Source of the DNA: DASSUW01 sp963740605
GTDB taxonomy: Bacteria > Actinomycetota > Thermoleophilia > Solirubrobacterales > Solirubrobacteraceae
Direction: 5' to 3'
Assembly: GCA_963740605.1 (NCBI GenBank)
Contig: CAVUFC010000018.1
Location: 496,001-560,000 of the forward strand
DNA: 64,000 nt
Part shown: positions 42,434 through 53,100 of the stretch, piece by piece
How the letters are laid out: each line of letters begins with the position of its first letter
Numbering within the stretch: position 1 is the first letter of the stretch
Notes under the pieces: model-generated
The model's input: only the letters and a program-made list of their open reading frames with translations
Database searches by the model: none
What the model was told of the DNA's origin: nothing
Position numbers and translations under genes: made by a program

Positions 42434-45066
42434 GGCGGTGTCGGCCCGAGCGTCGCCTCGGTCGCGCCGTCGGGGAGCTTGCTGATCGCCGAACCGGCCT
42501 TGGTGAAGATGCCCTTGTCGGTACCCGGAAGCATGAACACCTCTGATTGACCCGCGGCGGAGGCGATCAGATCGGTGTGACCGTCGCCGTCGAGGTCGAG
42601 CAGCTGCACGGCCGCCCCGAATCGGGCGCCGGCCCTGACCGGGATGTCGACGCCGGTGGCGTCCTTGTTGCGGCCGTAGCCGGGCACGTTGCGGGTGGCG
42701 CTGCCGTCGGCCGGACCGCGCACGATCGTGACCCGCCCGGTGTCGGTGTCCTCGCCCGGGGCCCCCACGACCAGGTCGGCCTTGCCGTCGCCGTCGAGGT
42801 CCTCGACCGCGACCGCCGATCCGAACTTGTCGAGTGCCTCGCTGCCGCCCGCGACCCCCCGTGTGTCCTGCGTGACCGTCAGCGCGTCGTCGCGGGGACC
42901 GTCGGCGCTCCCCGGCACGATGCGAACGAGGCCCGCCGGACCCGGGCCGGTGCCGGACGGCTTGGCGTCCTCGCCGCCCCGTGGGAAGCCCTCGACGATG
43001 TCCCCGAACTTGTCGCCGTCGACGTCGCCGATCGCGAGCGCAGAAGGGCCGCTGCCGCCGCTCGGGAGTGCGGTGCAGGCCGTCGGGCCGCGGTTGCCGC
43101 CGGCGCAGTAGGACGCGTGCCCGCTGCCGCCCGGCGCGGCCTCGGCGAGATCGAGCGCCCCGTCATTGTCGATGTCGCCGGCCGCGAGCAGGGAGCCGAA
43201 CGCGCCCTTGAGGTCGTCGGGCGGCTCGATCGTCTGCTCGGCCTGCTCGCTCAGGCCCTTGCTACCGCCGAGCTCGATCCGGATCGTGCCGTCGCCGCCG
43301 GGCGCGCCGACGGCGAGGTCGCCGAAGCCGTCGCCGTTGAAGTCGCCCGCCACGAGCGCGGTGCCGAATCGGTTGTCGCCGCCGAGGTCGGCCTTGCGCG
43401 CGTCACTCAGCCCGTCGTCGCCGCCGTAGAAGACGGTGACGGCGTTCGACTTGGGCGCGCCGATGGCGAGGTCGGCCTTGCCGTCGCGGTTGAAGTCGGC
43501 GCTCGCGACGGCCGTGCCGAACCCGCCGGGCCCCCCGAGCGTCGCGTCGTCGACCATGACCTTGCCCGCGCCGGGCAGCCCGATCGTGATCGAAGCCATG
43601 CCGTCGCCGTCGAAGTCGAACGGCGCCGCGGCGTTGGTCGCGGGAGGCGAACCGTCTCCGGATCCGCCATTGTCGCCACCACCGCCGCCGCCGAGCACGA
43701 TCACCGCCCCCACGACCACGGCGGCGATGAGAGCGACGCCGCCGATCACGAGCCCGCGCCGGGAGCCACGCTCGGGACCCTCGACGGGCGGCGCCGGCGT
43801 GACGGGCGTCGGCGGGATCGTGGTGGCCGCGTCGGGGGTCGCGGCGGGGAGCGGGTGAGGCTCCGGCTCCGAGTCCGGCTCTGGCTCTGGCTCTGGCTCT
43901 GGCGGCGGAGGCTGCGGCTCTGGCTCTGGCTCTGGCGGCGGAGGCTCCGGTTCTGGTTCGGGCTCAGGGGCCGGCGTCTCGGCAGCGGACGTGCCGCCGA
44001 CGACGGTGACGTACCCGTCGTCGGGCGTCGAGACGGGCGCGCTCGGCTCGGGCGCGGGTGGCTCGGCCGCGGGCGGCTCGGGCGCGGGCGGCTCGGGCGC
44101 GGGCGGCTCGGGCGCGGGCGGCTCGGGCGCGGGCGGCTCGGGCGCGGGCGGTTCCGGCCCGGGCGTCGCGAGCCCGACCTCGCGGTCGTGAACCATCGTC
44201 ACGTACTCGTGGCGCGGCACCTCGCCGAGCGTCGCCTCGTTGCGCCAGAACGGGCCGAGCAGGTCGACGATCGTGGGCTCGAGCTCGCGCCAGGCCTCCT
44301 TCGCGCCGGGCGGCCGGGCTGCAGGCTCCTTCTCCAGCAGCCGCGCAACCCACGCGGCAATCCGCGTGTCCTGTCCGGTGAGCGGCGGCGGCGGCTCGCT
44401 GACGTGCTTGTACAGCAGCGCCATCGGCGTCCCGCCGCTCACGAACGGCGGACCGCCGCTCAACATCTCGTAGGTGATGATCCCGACCGCGTACAGGTCG
44501 GTGTACGGGCCGACCGGCTGCGCCATCGCCTGCTCGGGCGCCATGTAGGTCGGCGTCCCGAGCGCGGCCCCGGTCGCCGATAGCTGCGCGGTCGTCGAGT
44601 GGTAGGCCTTGGCGATCCCGAAGTCGGCGATCTTGATCTCGCCCGTGCGGGTGATCAGCAGGTTCTCGGGCTTGAGGTCGCGATGCGCGACGCCGTGCTC
44701 CTCCGCGTGCGCGAGCCCGGCGAGCATCCACTGCAGGACGCCGAACACCTGCGCGTCCGACAGCTTGCCGACGAGCGGCCGCAACGACCCGCGCGGCAGG
44801 TACTCCATCGCGATGAAGGGCACGCCGTCGTGCTCGAAGAAGTCGAACACGGTGACGATGTTCGGGTGGTTGAACGACGCCGACAGGCGCGATTCGTGGA
44901 TGAAGCGCTGGACGTGGTTCGGGTCGTCGCTGCGGAGGTCGAGCTGCTTGAGCGCGACCGATCGCTGCAGGGCCGACTGGAACGCCTCGTAGACCGTCGC
45001 CATCCCGCCGCGGGCGATAAAGCGCACCACTTCGTACGCACCGATGCGATCTCCGGGTTCCGCCAC
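42430..45066 (-). CDS. Receptor-like Ser/Thr protein kinase with extracellular FG-GAP beta-propeller
   Basis: The protein is about 878 residues from GTG 45066. The kinase domain (about 8-270) has Gly-loop IARGGMATVYEA, Lys40, catalytic HRDLKPEN (128-135) and DFG (148-150), all intact. A Pro/Glu-rich linker of tandem PEPPA repeats follows (about 300-430). One transmembrane helix (VIGGVALIAAVVVGAVIVLG, about 440-462) comes next, then an extracytoplasmic domain of FG-GAP/VCBS repeats with D-x-D-G-D/N-G motifs such as DFDGDGMA, DFNRDGKADLAIGAP and DLDGDGKADLVVGAP. The integrin-like propeller probably senses a ligand or calcium. No stop separates it from the helicase frame upstream because of a frameshift there. 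Confidence 0.88.
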   Translation of the reverse strand: MAEPGDRIGAYEVVRFIARGGMATVYEAFQSALQRSVALKQLDLRSDDPNHVQRFIHESRLSASFNHPNIVTVFDFFEHDGVPFIAMEYLPRGSLRPLVGKLSDAQVFGVLQWMLAGLAHAEEHGVAHRDLKPENLLITRTGEIKIADFGIAKAYHSTTAQLSATGAALGTPTYMAPEQAMAQPVGPYTDLYAVGIITYEMLSGGPPFVSGGTPMALLYKHVSEPPPPLTGQDTRIAAWVARLLEKEPAARPPGAKEAWRELEPTIVDLLGPFWRNEATLGEVPRHEYVTMVHDREVGLATPGPEPPAPEPPAPEPPAPEPPAPEPPAPEPPAAEPPAPEPSAPVSTPDDGYVTVVGGTSAAETPAPEPEPEPEPPPPEPEPEPQPPPPEPEPEPEPDSEPEPHPLPAATPDAATTIPPTPVTPAPPVEGPERGSRRGLVIGGVALIAAVVVGAVIVLGGGGGGDNGGSGDGSPPATNAAAPFDFDGDGMASITIGLPGAGKVMVDDATLGGPGGFGTAVASADFNRDGKADLAIGAPKSNAVTVFYGGDDGLSDARKADLGGDNRFGTALVAGDFNGDGFGDLAVGAPGGDGTIRIELGGSKGLSEQAEQTIEPPDDLKGAFGSLLAAGDIDNDGALDLAEAAPGGSGHASYCAGGNRGPTACTALPSGGSGPSALAIGDVDGDKFGDIVEGFPRGGEDAKPSGTGPGPAGLVRIVPGSADGPRDDALTVTQDTRGVAGGSEALDKFGSAVAVEDLDGDGKADLVVGAPGEDTDTGRVTIVRGPADGSATRNVPGYGRNKDATGVDIPVRAGARFGAAVQLLDLDGDGHTDLIASAAGQSEVFMLPGTDKGIFTKAGSAISKLPDGATEATLGPTPP
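44055..44160. repeat. Tandem 15-bp repeat coding a Pro/Glu-rich linker
   Basis: About seven near-identical copies of a 15-base unit (plus strand GGCTCGGGCGCGGGC) lie inside the kinase gene and encode PEPPA repeats. A related GGCTCT-type triplet array at 43860-43960 encodes a Glu-Pro stretch. Copy number is likely variable. Confidence 0.85.
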
Positions 45067-45080
45067 GGTCTGCGGCCACC

Positions 45081-48000
45081 CTACGCGGGTCGCACGGCGT
45101 CGTCCAGCAGCCGCCGGATGCGCTTGCTCGACGCACCGCCCTTGACCCCGACGCGCCTGGGCGAAGTGCCCCACGCGCAACTCCTCGAGCATCCACGGCA
45201 CGTCGCGCAGCAGGTCCGGGCGCGCGGCGGCCGTCAACCGCTCGCGATACAGCCGCTCGAGCTCGTGCACGGCGTTCATCCGGTCGCGGTCGACGGCGAC
45301 GGCGTTCGGCAGGCGCTCGAGCCGCCGCGCGGCAGCACGCAGGTAACGCTCGACATCTCCCAGTCGCGCGGCGCCCGTCGCGGTCACGAAGCCGGGGTAG
45401 ACGAGCCGCCGGAGCTGCTCGCGGACGTCGGCGCGCGCCGGCTGCAGCGGCACCGCGGTCAGCGGCTGCAGCCGCTGCTCGACCTCGCGCGCGGCGTCGA
45501 GGATCCGCACGACCTCGTCGACGATCGTCAGCGTCCGCTCGGCCAGCGAGCCGGCAACGGCGTCGCGCAGGCGCGCGAACCCCGCCTCGTCCCACGCCGG
45601 GCCGCCGGCCTCGGTGCTCAGCGCGTCGACGGCGGCCGCGATCGCGTCGCCGAGCACCGGCTGCGTGATCACCAGCCGCGCGGCGTTGTCGAGCCGGCCG
45701 ATCACGTAGCGGGCGGGGGAGGGGCAGGTGAGCAGCAAGAGCCGGCGGATCCCCGCGGCCATCGCGACCCGCTGGGCGCCCGGTGTCTCGAACGTCCGCA
45801 CGCCCACGGCGTCGTCCTCGTCGACGAGCGCCGGGTACGCCGTGACCGCGGCGCCGGTACCGGGAAGCGTGACCTCGCGCGGCAGCGTGCCCATCGTCCA
45901 GCTCGTCTCGCCGTGCCGTTCGAGCGCGCCCGCGGCGGCGGTCAGCTCCGCGCGCAGACGCGGGCGCACGGCCTCGCGGACGCGCGCGAGATCCTTGCCC
46001 ACCGCCAGTACGCCGCGCTCGCCGTCCTCGACCTGGAAGCTCACGCGCAGGTGCGGCGGGAGCCGGCCGAGGTCCCACGCCGGCGGCGGGACGCGCACGC
46101 CGCGCAGCCGCTCGATCTGCTCGGCCATGTCGTCGAGCAGCGGGCGCCGCCGCGGCCGCAGCGCCGCGAGCACCGCCGCGGCGGTCTCGGGCACCGGCAC
46201 GAGCGGGCGCCGCAGCTCCTTCGGCAACGAGCGCAGCAGCGTCGTCACGAGCTCCTCGCGCAGGCCGGGGACGAGCCACTCGAAGCGATCCGGCCGCAGC
46301 TGGCCGAGCACGTCCAGGGGCACGTGCACGGTCACGCCGTCGTCCTCGGCGCCCGGCTCGAACCGGTAGCTGAGCTCGAGCTCGAGGTCGCCCTGCTTCC
46401 ACGTCTCCGGCCAGTCGCGCGGGTCGTCGGGCGTCCCGCGCAGCAGCAGCTCGCGCGGGAACGTCAAGAGCCCGGGCTCGTCGCGGCGGGCGTCGCGCCA
46501 CCAGCGGTCGAAGTGCGCGGCCGACACGATGTCGTCGGGGATCCGCGCCGCGTAGAAGCCGTACAGCGCCGCGTCGTCGACGAGGATGTCGCGCCGCCGC
46601 GCACGGTCCTCCAGCGCCTCGACCTCCTCCACGAGGCGCTGGTTCTCGGCCAGGAACTCGTGCCGAGACTTCCAGTCGCCCTCGATCAGCGCGCGGCGGA
46701 TGAACAGCTCGCGCGACAGCGCCGGGTCGATCCGGCCGTACTGGACCGTGCGGTCGGTCACGATCGGGAGCCCGAACAGCGTTACGCGCTCGGTCGCCAC
46801 CACCGACCCGCGCGAGCTCGACCAGCGCGGCTCCGAGTACGTGCGCCGCAGGAGATGGCCGGCCAGCGGCTCGATCCACTGTGGGTCGAGCCGCGCGACC
46901 GTCCGCCCCCACAGCCGCGACGTCTCGACCAGCTCGGCCGCCATCACCCAGTCGGGGTTCTTCCGGGACAGCGTCGAGCCGGGGAAGATCGCGAACCGCG
47001 CCCCACGCGCCCCGACGTACTCGCGCTCGTCGCGCAGCCCGATGTGGGACAGCAGCCCGGACAGCACGGCGACGTGGATGTCGCGCGGCTCGGCCGGCGT
47101 GCGGTTGAACGTGACGCCGACGCCCTTGGCGGCCTGGCGCAGCTGCTCGACCAGGTCCTGCCATTCGCGGATGCGGAGGTGGTGCAGGTACTCGGCGAGA
47201 CAGCGCTTGCGGAACTGGTTCGACGAGAGCTCACGGCGCAGCTCGCGCAGGTAGTTCCACAGGTTCAGGTACGCGATGAAGTCCGAGCCCTCGTCGGCGA
47301 ACCGCGCATGCGATTGGTCGGCCTGCGCCTGCTTGTCCTGCGGCCGCTCGCGCACGTCCTGGATCGACAGCGCGGCGGCGACCACGGTCACCTCGGTCGC
47401 GCAGCCGAGCTTGTCGGCCTCGAGCACCATGCGCCCCATCCGCGGGTCGATCGGCAGGTCTGCGAGGCGGCGCCCGGGTTTGGTCAGCTTGCCTACGCGC
47501 AACGCGCCGAGCTCCTCCAGCAGGGCGATCCCGTCACGCACCTGGCGGCGGTCGGGCGGGTCCAGGAACGGGAAGTCCTCGACGTCGCCGAGGTTCGCCG
47601 CGGCCATCTGCAGGATCACCGACGCCAGGCTCGTCCGCTGGATCTCGGGCTCGGTGAAGCGCGGCCGCGCCTCAAAGTCCTCCTCGTCGTAGAGCCGGAT
47701 GCAGATGCCGTCGGCGATGCGTCCGCAACGGCCCTTGCGCTGGTCGGCCGACGCCTGCGAGATCGGCTCGATCGGCAGCCGCTGGACCTTCAGTCGTGCG
47801 CTGTAGCGGCTGATCCGCGCCGTTCCGGGATCGACGACGTAGTGGATGCCGGGAACGGTCAACGATGTCTCGGCGACGTTGGTGGCGAGCACCACGCGCC
47901 GTCGCGAATGCGGCTGGAACGCGCGCTGCTGCTCGGCCGCCGACAGCCGCGCGTACAGCGGCAGCACCTCGATGTCGGAACGCAAGCGGCCGCGCAGCAC

Positions 48001-48705
48001 GTCGGCCGTGTCGCGGATCTCGCGTTCGCCGGACAGGAACACGAGCACGTCGCCGGGGCCGATCCGCTGCAGCTCCTCGACCGCGTCGGCGATCGCGTCC
48101 TCCTGGTCGCGGTCGCTGTCCTCGACTGGCCGGTAGCGGACCTCGACCGGGTACGTGCGACCGGACACCTCGATCACCGGCGCGCCGCCGAAATGGTCGG
48201 CGAACCGTTGCGGGTCGATCGTCGCCGAAGTGATGATCAGCTTCAGGTCCGGCCGCCTGGGCAGGAGCCGGTGGACGTAGCCGAGCAGGAAGTCGATATT
48301 GAGGCTGCGCTCGTGCGCCTCGTCCACGATGATCGTGTCGTACCGGCGCAGCCGCCGGTCGCGGCCCGTCTCGGCGAGCAGCAGGCCGTCGGTCATCAGC
48401 CGGATGCGCGTGTCCGACCGCGAGCGGTCGTGGAACCGCACCGCGTAACCGACGTCCTCGCCGAGCGGGACCCGCAGCTCCTCGGCGATCCGCGCTGCGA
48501 CCGTGCGCGCCGCGAGCCGGCGTGGCTGGGTATGCGCGATCTTCTCGCGCCCGAGTTCGAGGCACAGCTTCGGGAGCTGGGTCGTCTTGCCGGATCCGGT
48601 CTCGCCGGCCACCACGACGACCTGGTGGTCGCGGATCGCCTCGAGCAGATCGTCCCGCCGGGCGCTGATCGGCAGCTCCGGCGGATACGAGATCGCGGCG
48701 GTCAC
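45081..48705 (-). CDS. hrpA: HrpA-type DEAH ATP-dependent RNA helicase, with probable C-terminal frameshift
   Basis: The product is about 1,208 residues. The N-terminal helicase core has Walker A GETGSGKT (34-41), the DEAH box in IIVDEAHERSLN (near residue 130), and the arginine-finger region QRKGRCGR (near residue 325). An HA2/OB-like region and the HrpA-specific C-terminal domain follow. Near 45150-45156 one extra base shifts the reading frame. Without it the protein would end GVKGGASSKRIRRLLDD and stop at TAG 45081-45083. With it the frame runs on into the kinase gene as one 2,091-residue frame. Relatives unwind RNA and help rescue stalled ribosomes. The start is ATG 48705. Confidence 0.88.
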
Positions 48706-48724
48706 CGCCAGGTGGAGACCCGCT

Positions 48725-49615
<891 letters not shown>

Positions 49616-49632
49616 GACAGAGACGCTAGCGG

Positions 49633-50091
49633 CTACAGCGCCTTCTCCATCCAGTAATCCGTGTGGCCGTCCTCGACGTGGCTCGAGACAATCGCGTAGC
49701 CGGTCTTGCGATAGAGCTCGATCGCCTCCGGCAGCAGCTCGGTCGTGAGCAGGCGGATGCGGGTTTGCCCGGCGTCGCGGGCGATGCCCTCGAGCTCGGT
49801 CAGCATGCGGCTGGCGAGACCCTGGCGGCGCGCGTTGCGGGTCACGAACATGCGCTTGATCTCACTCGTGCCGTCATCGAGTGCGCGCAGGCCGCCGCAG
49901 GCGACCGGCATGTCGCCGTCGTAGAACACCAGCCATGCGGCGCCCGGGCCGCTGAACGCGTCGGGCGTGGCGAAGATGTGCTCGACCGGCTGGAAGTCGG
50001 CACCGGCGCGCTTGCGCACGAGCTCCATGTACTCGCCGAACAGGGCCTGAGCCGCCGGGGCGTCCGGCGGCTCGTGGCGAATGTCGGTCAC
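49633..50091 (-). CDS. GNAT-family acetyltransferase
   Basis: The 152-residue protein starts at GTG 50091, overlapping the stop of the SpoIIE phosphatase gene (GTGA). It carries IKRMFVTRNARRQGLASRML, containing the acetyl-CoA loop RRQGLA near residue 95, and LTTELLPEAIELYRKTGY near the C terminus, the usual GNAT order. The substrate (small molecule, antibiotic or protein) is unknown. Coupling to the upstream phosphatase gene may be regulatory or coincidental. Confidence 0.87.
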   Translation of the reverse strand: MTDIRHEPPDAPAAQALFGEYMELVRKRAGADFQPVEHIFATPDAFSGPGAAWLVFYDGDMPVACGGLRALDDGTSEIKRMFVTRNARRQGLASRMLTELEGIARDAGQTRIRLLTTELLPEAIELYRKTGYAIVSSHVEDGHTDYWMEKAL

Positions 50092-51770
50092 GGCTGCCTG
50101 CGCAGGGCGAGGATCACCATGTCGTCGTCGAGCGACGGGGCCCACGCCTCGGCCTCGCGCTGCAGGAGGTGCACGAGCGCCTCGGGCTCGAGCGTGCGGC
50201 CGTGCTCGGCCAGCAGCGGGTCGAGGCGCTCGTCGCCGAACTGGCGGCCTTCGCGGCGCGCCTCGGTCAGTCCGTCGGTGCAGGCGAACACGACATCGCC
50301 GGGTTTGAGCGCGGTCACCGCGCTCGTGTAGGCGGCGTCCTCGTCGACGCCGAGCGGGAGCCCCGTGCCGCGCAGGTCGACGCGGCTGCCGTCCGCCGCC
50401 AGCAGCACCGGCGGGGTGTGGCCGGCGTTGCACCAGCGGATCGTGTCCGCGTCCAGCACCGCCATCACGACCGGCACGAACGTCGTGCCCGGGAGGCGCC
50501 GCCGCAGCAGCGCGTTGGTCTGCTCGATCACCTCTGCGGGGTCGGTCGCGTCCCACGTGCGCGCCTCGACGAAGAAGCGGACCATCGCGCTGATCGCCGC
50601 GACCTCGATTCCCTTGCCGCTGACGTCGCCGACCAGCAGCGCGACCGAGCCGCTCGGCATTCGCCACAGTCCGAACAGGTCGCCGCCGCCCGCCGCGTGC
50701 CCCGACGGCGCGTAGACGAGGCCGGCGTCGAAGCCCTCGAGCTCGGGCAGCGGGCCGGGGATGAACCCCTGCGTCAGCGCCAGAGCGACGCGCCGCTCGC
50801 GCTGGAAGTCGAGCGCGTTGGCGATCATCCCCGCCGCAAATCGCCCGAACGAGACCATCCGTGCCAGCAGCGCGTCGTCGCACACACGGTGCTCGTCGCC
50901 GACCGTGAGCACCCCGAATACGCGCGGGCCGATCGACAGCGGGACGTGCGCGAACGACCGGAAGCCCTCCTCCTCGACGACCCAGGCGAGGAACTGACTG
51001 CGGTCGGCGTCGCGGCTCACGTACGGCTCGCCGGTCGCGGCGACACGGCCGATCATGCCCTCGCCGACCACGAAGCGCTCGCGGCGCATCCGCTCCGACA
51101 CGCCCTGTGCGTGGACGACGTGCAGGTCGCGGCTCGCCGGCTCCTGGCGGGTGAGCATCACCTTCGTCATGCCGCTCACGGTGGCCGCCTGCGCGACGAT
51201 CGCGCGGTAGACGTCGTCGAGCTCGAGCGAGCGGCCGATCTCCCGAACCGCCTGGTTGAGCAGGAGCTCGTCGTGGCTGCGCAGCTCCTCGCGGTGCAGC
51301 AGCTCGGAGCGGTCGAGCGCGATCCCGGCCAGGCTGGCGAATACCTCGGCGCCGCGCAGGTCGTCGTCGGTGAAGGCGCTCGAGGACATCGCGAGCACGC
51401 CCAAGATGCGGCCGTCGGGCGCCTGCACCGGGACCGACAGCAGCGAGGACGTGACGTACCACTCCCACGTGTGGCGGGCCTGCTCGGGCGGCAGCTCCTC
51501 GTCGAGGCGGCGGCGCAGGCGCGGGGCGCCCGGCCACTCCTCGATCCCTGAGACGAGCAACGGCGCCTGCCGCTCGATCGCCGCCTCGGTGATGCCCGGG
51601 CGTTCCGGGTCGTACGGGCGGCTGAGGACGGCCCCGAACGCGTCGCCGACCGCCGGCGTCGAGAACCAGGCGGCGGCCGGGCGGATGTAGCGCTCCTCCC
51701 AGTCGACCATCAGGAACGCGCAGCCCGTCAGGTCGAACGCCCGCCGTAGCTGGGCCACGATCTCCTCCAA
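50088..51770 (-). CDS. GAF-GAF-SpoIIE (PP2C-type) serine phosphatase
   Basis: The 560-residue protein has GAF-like domains at about 1-160 and 170-320 and a SpoIIE phosphatase domain at about 335-558. The phosphatase domain has GGGDLFGLW, LVGDVSGKGIEVAA and the late CTDGLTEAR metal motifs. The start is TTG 51770; no ATG or GTG is found in frame before the upstream gene, although residues LWLSQT just before the TTG would also fit the first domain. It probably dephosphorylates STAS antagonists such as the one at 32.7 kb. There is no transmembrane segment. Confidence 0.88.
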   Translation of the reverse strand: MEEIVAQLRRAFDLTGCAFLMVDWEERYIRPAAAWFSTPAVGDAFGAVLSRPYDPERPGITEAAIERQAPLLVSGIEEWPGAPRLRRRLDEELPPEQARHTWEWYVTSSLLSVPVQAPDGRILGVLAMSSSAFTDDDLRGAEVFASLAGIALDRSELLHREELRSHDELLLNQAVREIGRSLELDDVYRAIVAQAATVSGMTKVMLTRQEPASRDLHVVHAQGVSERMRRERFVVGEGMIGRVAATGEPYVSRDADRSQFLAWVVEEEGFRSFAHVPLSIGPRVFGVLTVGDEHRVCDDALLARMVSFGRFAAGMIANALDFQRERRVALALTQGFIPGPLPELEGFDAGLVYAPSGHAAGGGDLFGLWRMPSGSVALLVGDVSGKGIEVAAISAMVRFFVEARTWDATDPAEVIEQTNALLRRRLPGTTFVPVVMAVLDADTIRWCNAGHTPPVLLAADGSRVDLRGTGLPLGVDEDAAYTSAVTALKPGDVVFACTDGLTEARREGRQFGDERLDPLLAEHGRTLEPEALVHLLQREAEAWAPSLDDDMVILALRRQP

Positions 51771-51804
51771 GGTCTGGCTCAGCCAGAGGCCCTGCGTGGG
51801 TATG

Positions 51805-52212
51805 TCAGCCGGTGCCTGGATCGTCGTCGTCGGAGATCTGCTCGAGGAGCTCCAGCGCCGCCGCCTGGGCGGGCGTCGCCCCGACCTCGCCGCCTCCGAG
51901 GTCCTGGAGCTGCGGGAAGAACGTCGCGTGGATGGCGATCTCCTCGGGACCGGAGTCCTCGAGGACGATCACCGCACGGCCGGGTGCGCCACCGTCCGCG
52001 ACCGGGGACTCGTCACCCAAAGCGGCACCCGCCGCCGTCAGCACCGCGACCGCGAGCTCGCGCCAGTGCTTGAGCGCGTCCTGGCGCTCGGCAGGGTTCA
52101 TCTGCGCCAGGTGATGGTGGTTGCGCTCCGCCAGAGCGGCGACCGCCGCTTCCAGCGGCGCCTCGGCGAGCAGGTCGTCAGGTGTGGGCACGTCGCCAGT
52201 ATTGCGCGGCAT
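51805..52212 (-). CDS. Hypothetical 135-residue acidic protein
   Basis: The product is soluble, with an Ala/Glu-rich helical N terminus (PDDLLAEAPLEAAVAALAER), an HHH cluster near residue 33, a beta-like middle (GRAVIVLEDSGPEEIAIHATFF) and an Asp-rich end ISDDDDPGTG. No family was recognised. The ATG at 52212 overlaps the upstream stop by one base (TAATG), so it is coupled to the three-repeat protein gene. The SpoIIE phosphatase gene follows after 34 bases. Confidence 0.6.
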   Translation of the reverse strand: MPRNTGDVPTPDDLLAEAPLEAAVAALAERNHHHLAQMNPAERQDALKHWRELAVAVLTAAGAALGDESPVADGGAPGRAVIVLEDSGPEEIAIHATFFPQLQDLGGGEVGATPAQAAALELLEQISDDDDPGTG

Positions 52213-52523
52213 TACGCGTCGAGCACCTCACGGACGTACGAGGTGCGTACCGGGCGCGACTGCTTGAGCATCCACGCTCGCTCGGGTGGGGCCGTCCGGT
52301 CGAAGGCGAGGACGTCCTTGACGTAGCTGAGCCGGACGGCGTCCGTCTGCAGGAGCATCCAGCGCTCCTGTGCGTGAGGATCCTCCGGCCGATCGACCAC
52401 GGCCTCGACGTACGAGCGGCGGACCTCGCGCGGCTGCGCGAGCATCCAGCGCTCCTCGCGCTTGCTGGTGCCGAGCGCGGCGGCTTTTGCCACCGCGTTG
52501 GGGGCGAGCAGTATCGGTCGCAT
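52212..52523 (-). CDS. 103-residue protein with three RWML-SYV repeats
   Basis: After about 20 residues the protein consists of three copies of a 28-29-residue repeat starting at Glu24, Glu53 and Glu81. The consensus is E-R-x-W-M-L-x-Q-x3-V-R-x-S-Y-V-x2-V-L. Examples are ERWMLAQPREVRRSYVEAV and ERWMLLQTDAVRLSYVKDV. Each repeat is predicted as helix-turn-helix, with aromatic and arginine positions invariant. There is no signal peptide or known domain. It is coupled to the hypothetical gene downstream (TAATG). The function is unknown; the repeats suggest a protein-binding or scaffold role. Confidence 0.65.
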   Translation of the reverse strand: MRPILLAPNAVAKAAALGTSKREERWMLAQPREVRRSYVEAVVDRPEDPHAQERWMLLQTDAVRLSYVKDVLAFDRTAPPERAWMLKQSRPVRTSYVREVLDA

Positions 52524-52530
52524 CGGCGGC

Positions 52531-53100
52531 TTACTCCAGCATGGATCGCGCGACCGCGCTCCACACGGCGAGCAGCGTGCGCTGGGCGAGCTCGCGGTCG
52601 AAGCCGGGATCGTGGCCCAGCGTCTCCATCAGGTACCGGACGTTCATGAGGTTCAGCGCGCGGGCGAGCTCGTAGCACTCTCCGGTGTGTGGGAGGAGGG
52701 CTGCCGTCTCGTCGACCCAGCGCGTGACGAACGCGCGCCAGGCGGCCCCGATCTCGGCGTCGTGGCTGGCCGCATCGTCGAGCGCGCGCAGGAAGCGGGC
52801 GTGGTCGGCGAACACGTTCACGCCGATGGTCGGCATCGTCTGCATCCACTGCTCGTCCGCCGGCCCGGGCGGGATCTGCTGCTCCAGATCGGCCTCGATG
52901 TTGGCGAGGAGCGCGAGCACGACCTGGGGGAGGCCGTCGAAGTGGCGGTAGAAGAGCGTGCGGCTGAGCCCGGCCTCCACCATCACGTCATCGACCGTGA
53001 GGTCGCGGAAGTCGGTGTGGGCGAGGAGGCGCTCGGTGGCGCTGACGATCCGATCCTTGGCCTCGGCCCGTCGGGCGCGCGTGAGTTCGCGACGCGAAGT
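52531..53100 (-). pseudogene. TetR-family regulator lacking a usable start (5' truncated)
   Basis: Coding similarity runs from about 53100 (TSRRELTRARRAEAKDRIV), through a TetR helix-turn-helix with VEAGLSRTLFYRHFDGL, to a normal C-terminal ligand domain ending at 52531. No ATG, GTG or TTG lies in frame before the helix-turn-helix; the first is GTG 52986, which would remove half of the DNA-binding domain. At 53085-53110 the sequence passes directly into the coding region of the oppositely oriented SRPBCC gene. It is probably inactivated unless a rare start codon is used. Confidence 0.65.

Noticed and set aside
44055..44160. Regular repeats that might be a CRISPR array
   Set aside because: The unit is 15 bases with no spacers and lies in frame within the kinase gene, encoding a Pro/Glu linker.
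42430..48705. A single helicase-kinase fusion protein of 2,091 residues
   Set aside because: The frame is continuous, but the helicase tail is recovered in the next frame with its own stop and the kinase has its own GTG start, so two genes with a frameshift are more likely.
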